Translations under genes and position numbers: made by a program
The notes under the pieces: generated by a model
Told to the model about the DNA's origin: nothing
Database searches by the model: none
Seen by the model: only the letters and a program-made list of their open reading frames with translations
Shown: piece by piece, positions 1-7,969 of the stretch
How the letters are laid out: every line of letters starts with the position of its first letter
Numbering within the stretch: position 1 is the first letter of the stretch
Source of the DNA: Candidatus Omnitrophota bacterium
Lineage (GTDB): Bacteria; Omnitrophota; Gorgyraeia; Gygaellales; Profunditerraquicolaceae
DNA length: 13,840 nt
Assembly: GCA_016931435.1 (NCBI GenBank)
Contig: JAFGET010000153.1
Location: 1-13,840, forward strand
Direction: 5' to 3'

Positions 1-499
1 CCACTACCGCAAAATCTTCCTCGCTCATCTTAGGGACCTCGGCGGAAAAAGGAGTTCCGATATTGCCGCAAACAAAAACATTCCTCCCCCAGGCTTTAAG
101 TATCTTTCCGACCAAGGTCGCCACCGTAGTCTTGCCGTTTGTGCCGGTGATGGCTATTACCTTCGCTGGGCATAACAAAAAGGCGAATTCGACCTCACTG
201 ATCATGGGTATCCCCAGCCTCTCGGCCATGGTCACCGCAGGGCTTGAACCGCTTACTCCGGGAGAAAGAATGACCAGTTCGCTGCCGCGTATAAATTTTT
301 CAGAATGCCCGCCTAACTCAAGAGCGATATCCGCTGATCTTAATCCTTTTGCGTTTGAGCGGACAGAAGGATTATCCTGATTATCGCTTACGCTGACTTT
401 AGAACCAAGCTCATAAAGCAGATTCGCGCAGGCTAAACCCGAACGAGCCAAGCCGATAACTGTAACCTTTTTTCCTTTGAAATAGTCTGTGTTTTGCAT
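1..499 (-). CDS. murD: UDP-N-acetylmuramoyl-L-alanine--D-glutamate ligase MurD, N-terminal part
   Basis: MurD is a cytoplasmic ATP-dependent ligase that adds D-glutamate to UDP-MurNAc-L-Ala. The gene runs off the left edge, leaving 166 codons of about 450. Visible are the N-terminal Rossmann-type domain with GLARSG at residues 16-21, the Mur-ligase ATP loop ITGTNGKTT at 117-125 and GNIGTPF at 145-151. The ATG at 497-499 lies 9 bp after the mraY stop. The only Shine-Dalgarno-like bases are a weak AGG about 12 nt upstream, so translation probably depends on coupling to mraY. Position directly after mraY is the classical dcw order, and in most genomes ftsW and murG would follow outside the window. 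The product call is secure; the catalytic C-terminal domain is not visible. Confidence 0.95.
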   Translation of the reverse strand, partial: MQNTDYFKGKKVTVIGLARSGLACANLLYELGSKVSVSDNQDNPSVRSNAKGLRSADIALELGGHSEKFIRGSELVILSPGVSGSSPAVTMAERLGIPMISEVEFAFLLCPAKVIAITGTNGKTTVATLVGKILKAWGRNVFVCGNIGTPFSAEVPKMSEEDFAVV

Positions 500-508
500 T
501 GAGCGAGG

Positions 509-1597
509 TTACCTGATCTTTAAGGTAACTAGCGCAAGGAGCGCTAATAGGCTGGCAATTATCCAAAACCTTACGATGACTTTATTTTCATCTAACCCCA
601 TGAACTGAAAATGATGGTGCAGGGGGGCTATCTTAAAGAGCCTTTTTTTAGCAAGGCGAAAAGACCCTACCTGCAGGATAACCGAAAGCGCCTCAGCCAC
701 AAATATACCGCCCACGATAATAAGCAGCAATTCTTTTTTGATGAATATGGCTACTGCCCCCAAAGCCCCTCCTAATGCCAGGGACCCTACGTCTCCCATA
801 AATATCTCAGCCGGATGGCAATTAAACCACAAAAAACCCAGCCCTGCCCCGAGGATACTTGCGCAAAACACAGTCAGTTCTCCGGCACCCGGCACATAAG
901 GTATCAAGAGATAATTGCTGAACTTCATGTTCCCTGCCACATAACTTAGGACCGAAAAAGCGATAGAGACCATGATCACTATCCCTATCGCCAAACCGTC
1001 TAACCCATCAGTCAGGTTTACCGCGTTAGAAGAGCCGGTAATGACCAGGATCACAATGAATATATAAAAGACTCCCAGGTCTAATGACACTTCTTTTAAG
1101 AAGGGGATATCGATGACGGTATTGACCTGCGGGTCGCAAAAAAGCACCGCGCCTAATAGCAGACCCAGGACAGCCTGGCTTAGAAGTTTACCCCTGGCGG
1201 ATAATCCTTTTGACCTTTTGCGGACCTGCTTTATATAATCATCGATAAAGCCGGTCAAGCCCAGCCACAAGGTACTCAACAAAGCCAGGATTATATAACG
1301 GTTAAAAATATCCGCCCATAATAAGGTAGCAACCGAGATACTTAAGATGATCAGGATACCCCCCATAGTCGGAGTATTTTGTTTTTTGCTTTGCAGTTCA
1401 TATAATCTCTGGCTGTCTTCCTTTCTTATATTCTCCCCGATCTTCCATCTGGTGAGGATACGGATGATGACCGGGCCCAGTAGCAAGCTGATCACAAAAC
1501 TGGCCAATGCCGCCATGCTGGCGCGAAAGGTGATATAGCGAAAAATATTAAAAAAAGATATTACATTATGTAATGGATATAAAAGATGATACAGCAT
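509..1597 (-). CDS. mraY: phospho-N-acetylmuramoyl-pentapeptide-transferase MraY
   Basis: MraY is the integral membrane enzyme that moves phospho-MurNAc-pentapeptide from UDP onto undecaprenyl phosphate, making lipid I. At 362 residues it has the family's usual length and many hydrophobic segments. Signature motifs are the aspartate pair D119-D120 in GFIDDY, NLTDGLDGLA at 194-203, FNCHPAEIFMGDVGS at 258-272 with the conserved Asp at 269, and the HHHF histidine cluster at 327-330. Residue 331 is Gln, where Glu is frequent; I take this as ordinary variation. The ATG at 1595-1597 has no convincing Shine-Dalgarno sequence. The 44-bp gap after murF is the longest spacer inside the dcw cluster, and murD follows after 9 bp. 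Identification is certain from motifs and synteny. Confidence 0.98.
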   Translation of the reverse strand: MLYHLLYPLHNVISFFNIFRYITFRASMAALASFVISLLLGPVIIRILTRWKIGENIRKEDSQRLYELQSKKQNTPTMGGILIILSISVATLLWADIFNRYIILALLSTLWLGLTGFIDDYIKQVRKRSKGLSARGKLLSQAVLGLLLGAVLFCDPQVNTVIDIPFLKEVSLDLGVFYIFIVILVITGSSNAVNLTDGLDGLAIGIVIMVSIAFSVLSYVAGNMKFSNYLLIPYVPGAGELTVFCASILGAGLGFLWFNCHPAEIFMGDVGSLALGGALGAVAIFIKKELLLIIVGGIFVAEALSVILQVGSFRLAKKRLFKIAPLHHHFQFMGLDENKVIVRFWIIASLLALLALVTLKIR

Positions 1598-1641
1598 AAA
1601 GTAAGGTGTAAGTTAAAGTTTTTCCTTGTGGCTTTTACGCT

Positions 1642-3009
1642 CTAACTTTTTAAAACCTCCTCCATTTTCATCGCGCGAGACCCTTTGACTAAAACGATAT
1701 CTTCGCCCTGCGGCCGGATACCGTCCTTAAGCAACCTCCTTGCCTGGCTTGACGTATCGCAGCAAAAGATCTTGCTATTCCCCGTGCTGCATATTTTAGC
1801 ATCTTCCACGGCAGCCTTTGATAATCTGCCGACGGTAATAAGCATATCGCAAAATGCCGCAGCCTTCTTCAAAGCCTGAGAATGAAATAACCTGCTTTTT
1901 TCGCCTAACTCCAACATATCTCCCATCACAAATATCTTACGCCCCTTGCTCCTGATACATTCCAGGGCATCTAAGGCCTTTTCTAAAGACGCGGGGTTAG
2001 CGTTATAAGTATCATCGATAAAACTTATTCTATTTTTTTTGACCAGGTTAAACCTTCCCGCAGGGAATTTAAAATCAGAAAGCCTCTGCGCGATAGCCTT
2101 ATATCCCATTCCGAATATCCGTCCCAAGGAAATAGCGGGCAGAGCGCAATAAAGGTTATGGTAAGCCACTGTCTTTAGCCTGAAGGCATGCTTTGCGTTT
2201 ACCCAAAAAACAAGCTCTTTAGCAGAGACCTTGGCTCTGGAGACGTAAAAATCGGATTTGTTTTTTACCGAAAAACCCAGGCAAAAAGGGTGTTTATCCG
2301 GCCTAAAAACCCTGTTTTTTAAAAAGGGGTCGTCTCTGTTTAAAACGGCAAGATAAGGCTGCTGTAAGTTATTTATCAGGGAATACTTTTCCCTGAATAC
2401 ATCCTTCAGCCCACCGAAATTACCCAGGTGCGCCGGCCCGATATTGGTGATAATACCGATATTAGGCAGCGAGATCCTTGCTAAATACTCTATCTCTTTG
2501 CGATGGTTTGTGCCTAATTCCAAAACAGCCGCCTGATGGTCTTTTTTCAATCTCAACAGAGCCTTAGGTAACCCGATATGGTTATTCTGCGTTCCTTCAT
2601 TCTTAAGGATATTATATTGCGCGCTTAATACCCAGGCAACCATTTCTTTAACGGTCGTCTTACCGTTCGAGCCGGTTACGGCGATCAGGGGGATATCGAA
2701 TTTGCGGCGCCAGTAACTTGCGATATTCCCATAAGCAGAGACAGTATCTTTGACTTCCAAAAAAGCGATCTTATCGCCTGCATACTTCTTATCGTCAAAA
2801 TAAGGCTCTTTTATTATACAGCTTGCGCCCTTTTTTATGGCGATCCCGATAAAATCGTGTCCGTTAAAATTGCCGCCTTTTATAGCCACAAAGGCCTGCC
2901 CTTTTAAAATCTTACGGGAGTCCGTAGAAATGCCTTTTACGGACATTTCTCTGCCCGGCCTGATCAACTTCGCACCTGCGGCTTTGACTAACTCATCGAT
3001 TTTAAACAA
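1642..3009 (-). CDS. murF: UDP-MurNAc-tripeptide--D-alanyl-D-alanine ligase MurF (TTG start)
   Basis: MurF is a cytoplasmic ligase that adds D-Ala-D-Ala to UDP-MurNAc-tripeptide, finishing the pentapeptide. In its 455 residues are the N-terminal GISTDSR motif (26-32), ATP loop VTGSNGKTT (111-119), ELGTNH (164-169), YNANPAS (335-341), VMGDMLELGE (361-370) and the closing VKGSRAMKMEEVL. The start codon is TTG at 3007-3009: in-frame TGA and TAG codons lie just upstream, and a GGGAGG ribosome site stands 10 nt before it. The first 22 nt lie inside the end of murE in another frame, so translation is probably coupled. In ELGTNHRKEI, Lys 171 stands where many relatives have Gly; I read no functional meaning into it. 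Function is secure. Confidence 0.97.
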   Translation of the reverse strand: MFKIDELVKAAGAKLIRPGREMSVKGISTDSRKILKGQAFVAIKGGNFNGHDFIGIAIKKGASCIIKEPYFDDKKYAGDKIAFLEVKDTVSAYGNIASYWRRKFDIPLIAVTGSNGKTTVKEMVAWVLSAQYNILKNEGTQNNHIGLPKALLRLKKDHQAAVLELGTNHRKEIEYLARISLPNIGIITNIGPAHLGNFGGLKDVFREKYSLINNLQQPYLAVLNRDDPFLKNRVFRPDKHPFCLGFSVKNKSDFYVSRAKVSAKELVFWVNAKHAFRLKTVAYHNLYCALPAISLGRIFGMGYKAIAQRLSDFKFPAGRFNLVKKNRISFIDDTYNANPASLEKALDALECIRSKGRKIFVMGDMLELGEKSRLFHSQALKKAAAFCDMLITVGRLSKAAVEDAKICSTGNSKIFCCDTSSQARRLLKDGIRPQGEDIVLVKGSRAMKMEEVLKS

Positions 3010-4463
3010 CTTTTGATGACCTCCCTATCATCAAAATCAATTACCCCGTCTTTTAATACCTGATATGTTTCATGGCCTTTGCCCGCTACCAAAACAATAT
3101 CTTCCGGGCCTGCCAGAGATAGCGCCTTCTCGATCGCCTCTCTCCTGTCTGCGATCACACAGTAATTATCCTTATTTATGCCGGTTTTTATTTCTTCTAT
3201 GATCTTCCCGGGTTCTTCCGAGCGTGGATTATCGCTGGTGATGACAGCAAAATCCGCTAAATCCGAAACCACCCGCCCCATCTTCGGCCTTTTTGTCTTG
3301 TCGCGCTCCCCTCCGCAGCCAAAGACCACGATTATTTTTTTTAATGAGATCTGCCTTAAGGCAGAGATGACATTCTTCAGGGCATCTTCGGTATGGGCAT
3401 AATCTACGAAAACGGAAAATCCTCTTTGCGTCTCTATCTTTTCAAGCCTGCCCGGGACAGAATAAAACTTCTCGATACCAGACTTGATCTTATCGAAAGT
3501 AATGCCCGCTTCTTTAGCCCAGGCGACCGCCGCCAGGACATTATAGAGGTTGTGCCTGCCGATAAGTCCGGTGTTGACAATGTCTTTTTCATCCCTGGTA
3601 ACCAATAAAAATTCGCTTCTGGATAATCCGAAATCAATATCCCGGGCAAAAATGTCTGCCTGTTTTTCTATAGCGTAAGTAACCACCCTAGCGGCTGTTT
3701 CTGCCTTAAGCTTCTTACTGCAGGCATCATCCTCATTGATCACCGCAAAAGCGCCCGGCTTTAAGTTTCTAAAAAGCGCGGCTTTGGCCTGAAAATAATC
3801 CTCCAGGGTGCGATGATAGTCAAGGTGGTCCTGGCTTAGATTAGTGAATATCGCGGAATGAAAATCAATGCCTTGCGTGCGATTTTGGTCAAGCGCGTGA
3901 GAAGAGACTTCTATAATAGCGTAATCGATCTTTTCTTTTACGATCTGCGCCAAAAGTGACTGAAGTTCCAGCGGCCCGGGAGTTGTATTTGATGACGGGA
4001 ATATTTTTTCCTTGAAACGGTAGTTGACCGTGCCTAAGACCGCGGGGGAATACCCACCCTCTTTTAATATAGATTCGATAAGGTAGGTCGTAGTAGTCTT
4101 TCCGTTAGTGCCGGTAATACCTGCCACTTTAACTTTTTGCGAAGGCCTGCCGTAAAATTCTGCTGCTAAATCGGCCAGGGCCAAACGCGTATCTCTTACG
4201 GAAATAACCGCGATTTTATTCGGACCACTCTGAATATCAGCGTGCGGAAAACGCATCTTCTCTACTACTATAGCCTGAGCTCCTTTTTTTATTGCCTCCT
4301 GGATAAATTCATGGCCGTCGTCGCGTAAACCTTTCACGGCGACAAAAAGAGTGCCGCAAGAGGCCTTTCTTGAATCGCAAGTAATACTTGTGACCTCAAA
4401 ATCATCGGATTCTGACAAAACCCTGCAATCCGGTAAAGATTTAATTAAAAAACCTAGTTTCAT
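2988..4463 (-). CDS. murE: UDP-MurNAc-L-Ala-D-Glu--2,6-diaminopimelate ligase MurE
   Basis: MurE adds the third amino acid of the peptidoglycan stem peptide in the cytoplasm. The 491-residue protein shows the N-terminal TCDSR motif (28-32), ATP loop GITGTNGKTTTT (115-126), the substrate segment NTTPGPLELQ (159-168), EVSSHALDQNR (185-195), a probable carbamylated Lys 227 in YFQAKAALF, VPGRLE and FVDYAHTEDAL. DNPR at 411-414 is the established marker of meso-diaminopimelate specificity; lysine-adding enzymes differ there. The ATG at 4461-4463 lies in the last 23 nt of ftsI and has a good AGAGGTGA ribosome site 9 nt upstream; its stop overlaps murF by 22 nt. Function is certain. The meso-DAP assignment rests on family knowledge of DNPR. 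Confidence 0.98.
   Translation of the reverse strand: MKLGFLIKSLPDCRVLSESDDFEVTSITCDSRKASCGTLFVAVKGLRDDGHEFIQEAIKKGAQAIVVEKMRFPHADIQSGPNKIAVISVRDTRLALADLAAEFYGRPSQKVKVAGITGTNGKTTTTYLIESILKEGGYSPAVLGTVNYRFKEKIFPSSNTTPGPLELQSLLAQIVKEKIDYAIIEVSSHALDQNRTQGIDFHSAIFTNLSQDHLDYHRTLEDYFQAKAALFRNLKPGAFAVINEDDACSKKLKAETAARVVTYAIEKQADIFARDIDFGLSRSEFLLVTRDEKDIVNTGLIGRHNLYNVLAAVAWAKEAGITFDKIKSGIEKFYSVPGRLEKIETQRGFSVFVDYAHTEDALKNVISALRQISLKKIIVVFGCGGERDKTKRPKMGRVVSDLADFAVITSDNPRSEEPGKIIEEIKTGINKDNYCVIADRREAIEKALSLAGPEDIVLVAGKGHETYQVLKDGVIDFDDREVIKSCLKSMS
3020..3025 (-). promoter_or_regulatory. Shine-Dalgarno site GGGAGG of murF
   Basis: GGGAGG lies within the last codons of murE, 10 nt upstream of the TTG codon taken as the murF start. 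It supports this unusual start, because the murF frame has stop codons just upstream and no nearby ATG. Confidence 0.75.
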
Positions 4464-6177
4464 TTAAAGCGATCACCTCTTTTGATACAGGTTTATCCGC
4501 ATTTTTTGCCTTAAGGTAATTTAAAACATCTTCTGCGACATTCTTAAAGACCGGCGCGGAAACTACGCCTCCGAAATAATAAGGGTGCGGGTCGTCAACT
4601 ATAACCGCTACAGTTATAAGCGGCTCCTCAACAGGCGCAAAACCTACGAAAGAAGCGATAAAACTATCGTGAGAATACCTGCCGTTGGCATCTAATTTTT
4701 GTGCGGTGCCGGTCTTGCCGGCGCAGCTGAAATTTTTCATCCTGGCTAATTTTCCGGTCCCCTCCTCAACCACCCCTGCCAACAACTTCCTCATCCTTGA
4801 AGCCGTATCCACGGAAATCACCCTGTTTAAGACCTGAGGCGGGAATTCTTTGATCACCTGGCCGTATTTATCTTTGATCTCGCTTACCAGATAAGGCCTC
4901 AAAAGATTCCCGCCGTTTGCGATCACGGACATCGCCCCGGCTAGCTGCAAAGCCGTCACTCCTATCTCCTGCCCCATAGGTATAGCGGAGATCGAGATCT
5001 TCGACCATAACCGCGGTTCTTTGGCAATACCGCTTATCTCACCCGGAAGATCTACGCCTGATCTTGAACCAAAACCAAAAAGCCGGATATAATCATAAAG
5101 CGGCCCTTCTCCGATGATCTGTGCCACCTTTGTCGTTCCTATATTACTTGATTGCGTAATGACCTCTTTAAAAGTAAGCCAGCCATGCGGCCGGTGGTCA
5201 TGCAGAAGATGGGTGGCTACGCGGTAAGACCCGTTCTCGCAAAAAAACCTGTCTTCTTCTTTTACTTTTTTTTCTTCCAGCGCCGCGGAAGCGGTGACGA
5301 TCTTAAACACTGAACCCGGCTCGAAAAGATCGCAGACCGCCCGGTTTCGCCGCGCCTGCATATCAGAACGGCCGTATTCATTCAAATCGTAGGTCGGCCT
5401 GTTCGCCAGAGCCAAAACGGCCCCATTACGGGCGTCCATCACTACTATACTGGCGCCCTTGGCGCGATAATGATTAAATACCTTATCTAATTCCCGTTCG
5501 GCAATATACTGGATGACCTCATCAATAGTCAAAACCAGATCGTAGCCGTCGTGAGGATAGACCATTTTTTTAAAAATGTCGAGCTTATTTTGACGGGCGT
5601 CCCTTAAAAATAACGCCCACCCCGGCTCTCCCTTAAGGTACTTGTCATAATACAGCTCAAGGCCTTCAAGCCCCGTGTTATCCAGCCCGGAAAATCCCAA
5701 GACATGGCTGGCAAGGTAGCTGTTAGGATAACAACGTTTGCTTTCTTTAATAAAACCCAGCCCCTTTATTTTTAAATTTTTAACCGCCTCGCTCTGCCAA
5801 GGTTCAATCTTACGCGCCAGCCATACGAACGACTTCTTACGGAAAAGCCTGTTTTTAAGATAAGCGTAATCCGCTTTTAAGACCGGCATGAGCTGCCGGA
5901 TGATCTTTTCTTTCTCCCTGTCTTTGATCTGGTCCGGGCAGGCATAAAGAGAATCCACGGAAATATTCTGAGCCTGGACCTTAAGGTTGGCGTCATATAT
6001 CGAGCCGCGTTTAGGCTCTAATTCCACGTATAAATTATGCTGCCTGAGTGCTATTGCCTTTAAGAAGTCCGAACGGAAAAACTGAATGAATAAAAGGCGG
6101 GCGGCGCAACAAAACAGGAATAAGACAAAAAATAAAAATACCCCATCGATCCTGCGGCGGTAATTTATAATATACAC
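4441..6177 (-). CDS. ftsI: septal peptidoglycan transpeptidase FtsI/PBP3 (class B penicillin-binding protein, GTG start)
   Basis: FtsI cross-links peptidoglycan at the division septum in the periplasm and works with FtsW and the FtsQLB proteins. Its 578 residues show a short basic N-terminus (RRR at 7-9), one transmembrane segment at about 11-33, a class B PBP dimerisation domain starting with RGSIYD (57-62), and a transpeptidase domain with the catalytic triplet: S289-x-x-K292 in EPGSVFK, S343-x-N345 in QSSN, and K488-T-G. There is no room for C-terminal PASTA domains. The start is GTG at 6175-6177, because an in-frame TAA lies two codons upstream and no ATG fits before the membrane segment. 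No strong Shine-Dalgarno is visible. It follows ftsL after 17 bp and overlaps murE by 23 nt. Confidence 0.96.
   Translation of the reverse strand: MYIINYRRRIDGVFLFFVLFLFCCAARLLFIQFFRSDFLKAIALRQHNLYVELEPKRGSIYDANLKVQAQNISVDSLYACPDQIKDREKEKIIRQLMPVLKADYAYLKNRLFRKKSFVWLARKIEPWQSEAVKNLKIKGLGFIKESKRCYPNSYLASHVLGFSGLDNTGLEGLELYYDKYLKGEPGWALFLRDARQNKLDIFKKMVYPHDGYDLVLTIDEVIQYIAERELDKVFNHYRAKGASIVVMDARNGAVLALANRPTYDLNEYGRSDMQARRNRAVCDLFEPGSVFKIVTASAALEEKKVKEEDRFFCENGSYRVATHLLHDHRPHGWLTFKEVITQSSNIGTTKVAQIIGEGPLYDYIRLFGFGSRSGVDLPGEISGIAKEPRLWSKISISAIPMGQEIGVTALQLAGAMSVIANGGNLLRPYLVSEIKDKYGQVIKEFPPQVLNRVISVDTASRMRKLLAGVVEEGTGKLARMKNFSCAGKTGTAQKLDANGRYSHDSFIASFVGFAPVEEPLITVAVIVDDPHPYYFGGVVSAPVFKNVAEDVLNYLKAKNADKPVSKEVIALNETRFFN
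4473..4480 (-). promoter_or_regulatory. Shine-Dalgarno site AGAGGTGA of murE
   Basis: AGAGGTGA sits 9 nt before the murE ATG, inside the 3' end of ftsI. It fixes the murE start despite the 23-nt gene overlap and is among the best ribosome sites in the cluster. Confidence 0.75.
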
Positions 6178-6194
6178 GAATTAAAAGGTTGAAT

Positions 6195-6569
6195 TTACTT
6201 GGCTTGACGCTCCAGGGTCCTAGCCTCTGCCTCCCTCTTAATACTAAAAATACGGGCGAATAAGTTTTCTCTGCCGGGACTATGTTTTTGCGCTGCATTC
6301 TGCGAATCCCGCGTAAGGCTTAACATACGGTAACTCTCCGGGATCTGAAAATCATGTCCTTCAGAAATCTTATTACCTAAGCGTACTAAAGAGGTGTTCT
6401 TTTTAATGTTGTAGCTTAAAAAAATATTCTTATCCGTAAGCCTCTCTAAAAGCGCGGATTTTTTCTGTCCTTCATAAGCCAGGCGCAATATCTCAGTCTG
6501 CTGCCATACGTAAAAAAGCGATAGGAAAGTGATAAGAGAAAGCAGGGACATGCATCTTCGTATGCTCAT
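6195..6569 (-). CDS. ftsL: FtsL-like divisome membrane protein
   Basis: This 124-residue protein fits FtsL, a bitopic scaffold that links FtsB/FtsQ to FtsI/FtsW. It has a short basic N-terminus (MSIRR), one membrane segment at about 7-22, and a helical, heptad-like stretch at about 25-60 of leucine-zipper type. A polar, basic tail from about 75 to 124 follows. FtsL sequences are poorly conserved, so the call rests mainly on topology and on the diagnostic place between rsmH and ftsI. The ATG overlaps the rsmH stop as ATGA, indicating translational coupling. The tail beyond the zipper seems long for FtsL and contains the motif QIPESYR. A lineage-specific division protein in the same slot is the alternative. 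Confidence 0.8.
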   Translation of the reverse strand: MSIRRCMSLLSLITFLSLFYVWQQTEILRLAYEGQKKSALLERLTDKNIFLSYNIKKNTSLVRLGNKISEGHDFQIPESYRMLSLTRDSQNAAQKHSPGRENLFARIFSIKREAEARTLERQAK

Positions 6570-7462
6570 AATTTTTCCGCCACTCTTAATTTTGCGCTGC
6601 GGCTTAAAGGATTATTGCCGACTTCTTGCTGTCCAGGCGTCAAAGGTTTAGGCGTGATTATCCTTATTTTCCCTTCGGCAGCGTGACGTCGGAAACTGAA
6701 TTTTATTATACGGTCTTCAAGGGAATGGAAAGAAATGACGCAGATCCTGGCCCCCTTAGCCAATAAAGCGACGGTCTTATTTATAGCTGCCTCCAGGGTC
6801 TCAAGTTCCCGGTTGACTGCGATGCGCACCGCTTGAAAAGTCCGTGTTGCCGGGTGTATACGGTAATGCTTGTGCCTGTAAGGCACCGCCCTGACTACCA
6901 GGTCAGAGAGGTCTTTAGTGGTCGATATCGGGTGGCTTCGCCTGGCTTTTACCAAAAAATGCGCGATGCGGTTATGCCATCTTTCCTGGCCGAAGTTCCA
7001 AAGCAGCGCAGAGAATTCCTCTTCGTTCAAATTGTTCACCAGGTCATAAGCGGAGATATAGCTGTTTCTATCCAGGCGCATATCTAAAGGGCCTTCCCGC
7101 TGAAAACTAAAACCGCGCTGGGCGTCTTCAAGCTGGAATGAAGAAATACCCAGGTCAAAAAGCACGCCGTCTACTTCCTGGATCTTCAGCTTTTTTAAGA
7201 TCGTATCGATATCGATAAAATTCCCGTAAATAAAATTACAGTCGCCGGCGTAATGATCAAGGCGCTGCCTGGTCACGGCTAAAGATTCTTCGTCTCGGTC
7301 AATAGCGATGAGCCTGCCTGCCGGCATAATACGCTCCAGGATACCCTTACTGTGCCCCCCGGTGCCGGCGGTAGCGTCGACTATAGTCTTTCCTGGGGAC
7401 AAATTCAAATAATCAAGGGATTCATCCAGCATCACAGGCATATGAAATTTTTGTTTAAACAT
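6566..7462 (-). CDS. rsmH: 16S rRNA (cytosine(1402)-N(4))-methyltransferase RsmH
   Basis: RsmH (MraW) is a SAM-dependent methyltransferase acting on C1402 in the decoding centre of 16S rRNA. The 298-residue protein has the SAM loop DATAGTGGHS (29-38), the acidic AIDRDE strand end (53-58), FDLGISSFQL (102-111), GFSF with GPLDMRLD (117-131), HPATRTFQAVRIAVN (203-217) and SFHSLEDR (244-251). The C-terminal NNPLSRSAKLRVAEKL is also typical of the family. The ATG at 7460-7462 overlaps the end of mraZ by 8 nt; the stop overlaps ftsL as ATGA. It is the usual second gene of the dcw cluster and is presumably transcribed from the mraZ promoter. Identification is unambiguous. Confidence 0.98.
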   Translation of the reverse strand: MFKQKFHMPVMLDESLDYLNLSPGKTIVDATAGTGGHSKGILERIMPAGRLIAIDRDEESLAVTRQRLDHYAGDCNFIYGNFIDIDTILKKLKIQEVDGVLFDLGISSFQLEDAQRGFSFQREGPLDMRLDRNSYISAYDLVNNLNEEEFSALLWNFGQERWHNRIAHFLVKARRSHPISTTKDLSDLVVRAVPYRHKHYRIHPATRTFQAVRIAVNRELETLEAAINKTVALLAKGARICVISFHSLEDRIIKFSFRRHAAEGKIRIITPKPLTPGQQEVGNNPLSRSAKLRVAEKL

Positions 7463-7892
7463 CCATTAACTTTTCGGCGATTTCTTCAAAGGACGAGCGG
7501 GAGCCTCCGTAAAACTCCTGCCATTTATCTTTCGCCCAGATCTCAACCCTGTTTGAAACACCTACTACCACCACATCCCTTTTGATTTCCGCAAAATCTT
7601 TCAGGTATTGAGGGATAAGTATCCTTCCTTGTTTATCAGGCACTACTTCTACCGCCCCAGAAAAATAAAGGCGGTTAAATATGCGCGCCTGCTGTTTGGT
7701 AAAAGATATGGATTTGAATTTATTCTCCTGGCTGCGCCATTCCTCCTCGGCAAACATGAAAAGGCATTTATCCAGGCCGCGCGTGACAAAAAACTTTTCA
7801 ACGAAATTACTTTTGGCGCAGTCGCGAAATTTGGCGGGTAGAATAAGGCGACCTTTGCGGTCTATGGAGTGTAAATATTCCCCATAAAACAT
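7455..7892 (-). CDS. mraZ: transcriptional regulator MraZ
   Basis: MraZ is a DNA-binding protein of the SpoVT/AbrB fold that in studied bacteria binds direct repeats before its own gene and controls the dcw operon. The 145 residues hold two tandem MraZ domains with the paired signatures DRKGR (11-15) and DKQGR (86-90), each followed by an I/L-L-I-P strand (LILPAKF, ILIPQYL). Length matches the family. The ATG at 7890-7892 has an AAGGA ribosome site 7 nt upstream. Just before that site lie three AAAGTGG repeats in 10-bp steps, with a fourth inside the promoter, so autoregulation is very likely. It overlaps rsmH by 8 nt and heads the cluster. Confidence 0.97.
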   Translation of the reverse strand: MFYGEYLHSIDRKGRLILPAKFRDCAKSNFVEKFFVTRGLDKCLFMFAEEEWRSQENKFKSISFTKQQARIFNRLYFSGAVEVVPDKQGRILIPQYLKDFAEIKRDVVVVGVSNRVEIWAKDKWQEFYGGSRSSFEEIAEKLMDV

Positions 7893-7905
7893 TTCTTCTT
7901 CCTTT

Positions 7906-7962
7906 CCACTTTACTCCACTTTTAACCACTTTATGGTCAAATTATAAACAGATTTCCACTTT
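7906..7962 (-). promoter_or_regulatory. MraZ operator: four AAAGTGG boxes on one 10-bp register
   Basis: The heptamer AAAGTGG occurs exactly at 7912-7906, 7922-7916, 7932-7926 and 7962-7956 on the minus strand. The first three are spaced 10 bp start to start; the fourth is 30 bp further, so all face the same side of the helix. The three consecutive boxes fill the leader between the predicted start site and the ribosome site. The fourth sits between the -35 and -10 elements. MraZ proteins of other bacteria bind GTGG- or TGGG-containing repeats with about 10-bp spacing, so assignment to the adjacent mraZ is well founded, though binding here is inferred. Confidence 0.85.
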
Positions 7963-7969
7963 TTGTCAA
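7941..7969 (-). promoter_or_regulatory. sigma-70-type promoter of the mraZ (dcw) operon
   Basis: Read on the minus strand, TTGACA (7969-7964) and TATAAT (7946-7941) are both perfect consensus hexamers separated by 17 bp. Transcription would start near 7934, giving a leader of about 40 nt before the mraZ ATG. The stretch just upstream (about 7970-8000) is AT-rich and could act as an UP element. This is the only consensus promoter I can see in the window. It lies in the largest gap beside the dcw cluster, so it probably drives mraZ through at least murD. Confidence 0.85.

Noticed and set aside
63..380. Plus-strand open frame of 105 codons
   Set aside because: It is antisense to the conserved murD reading frame and has no family features or ribosome site.
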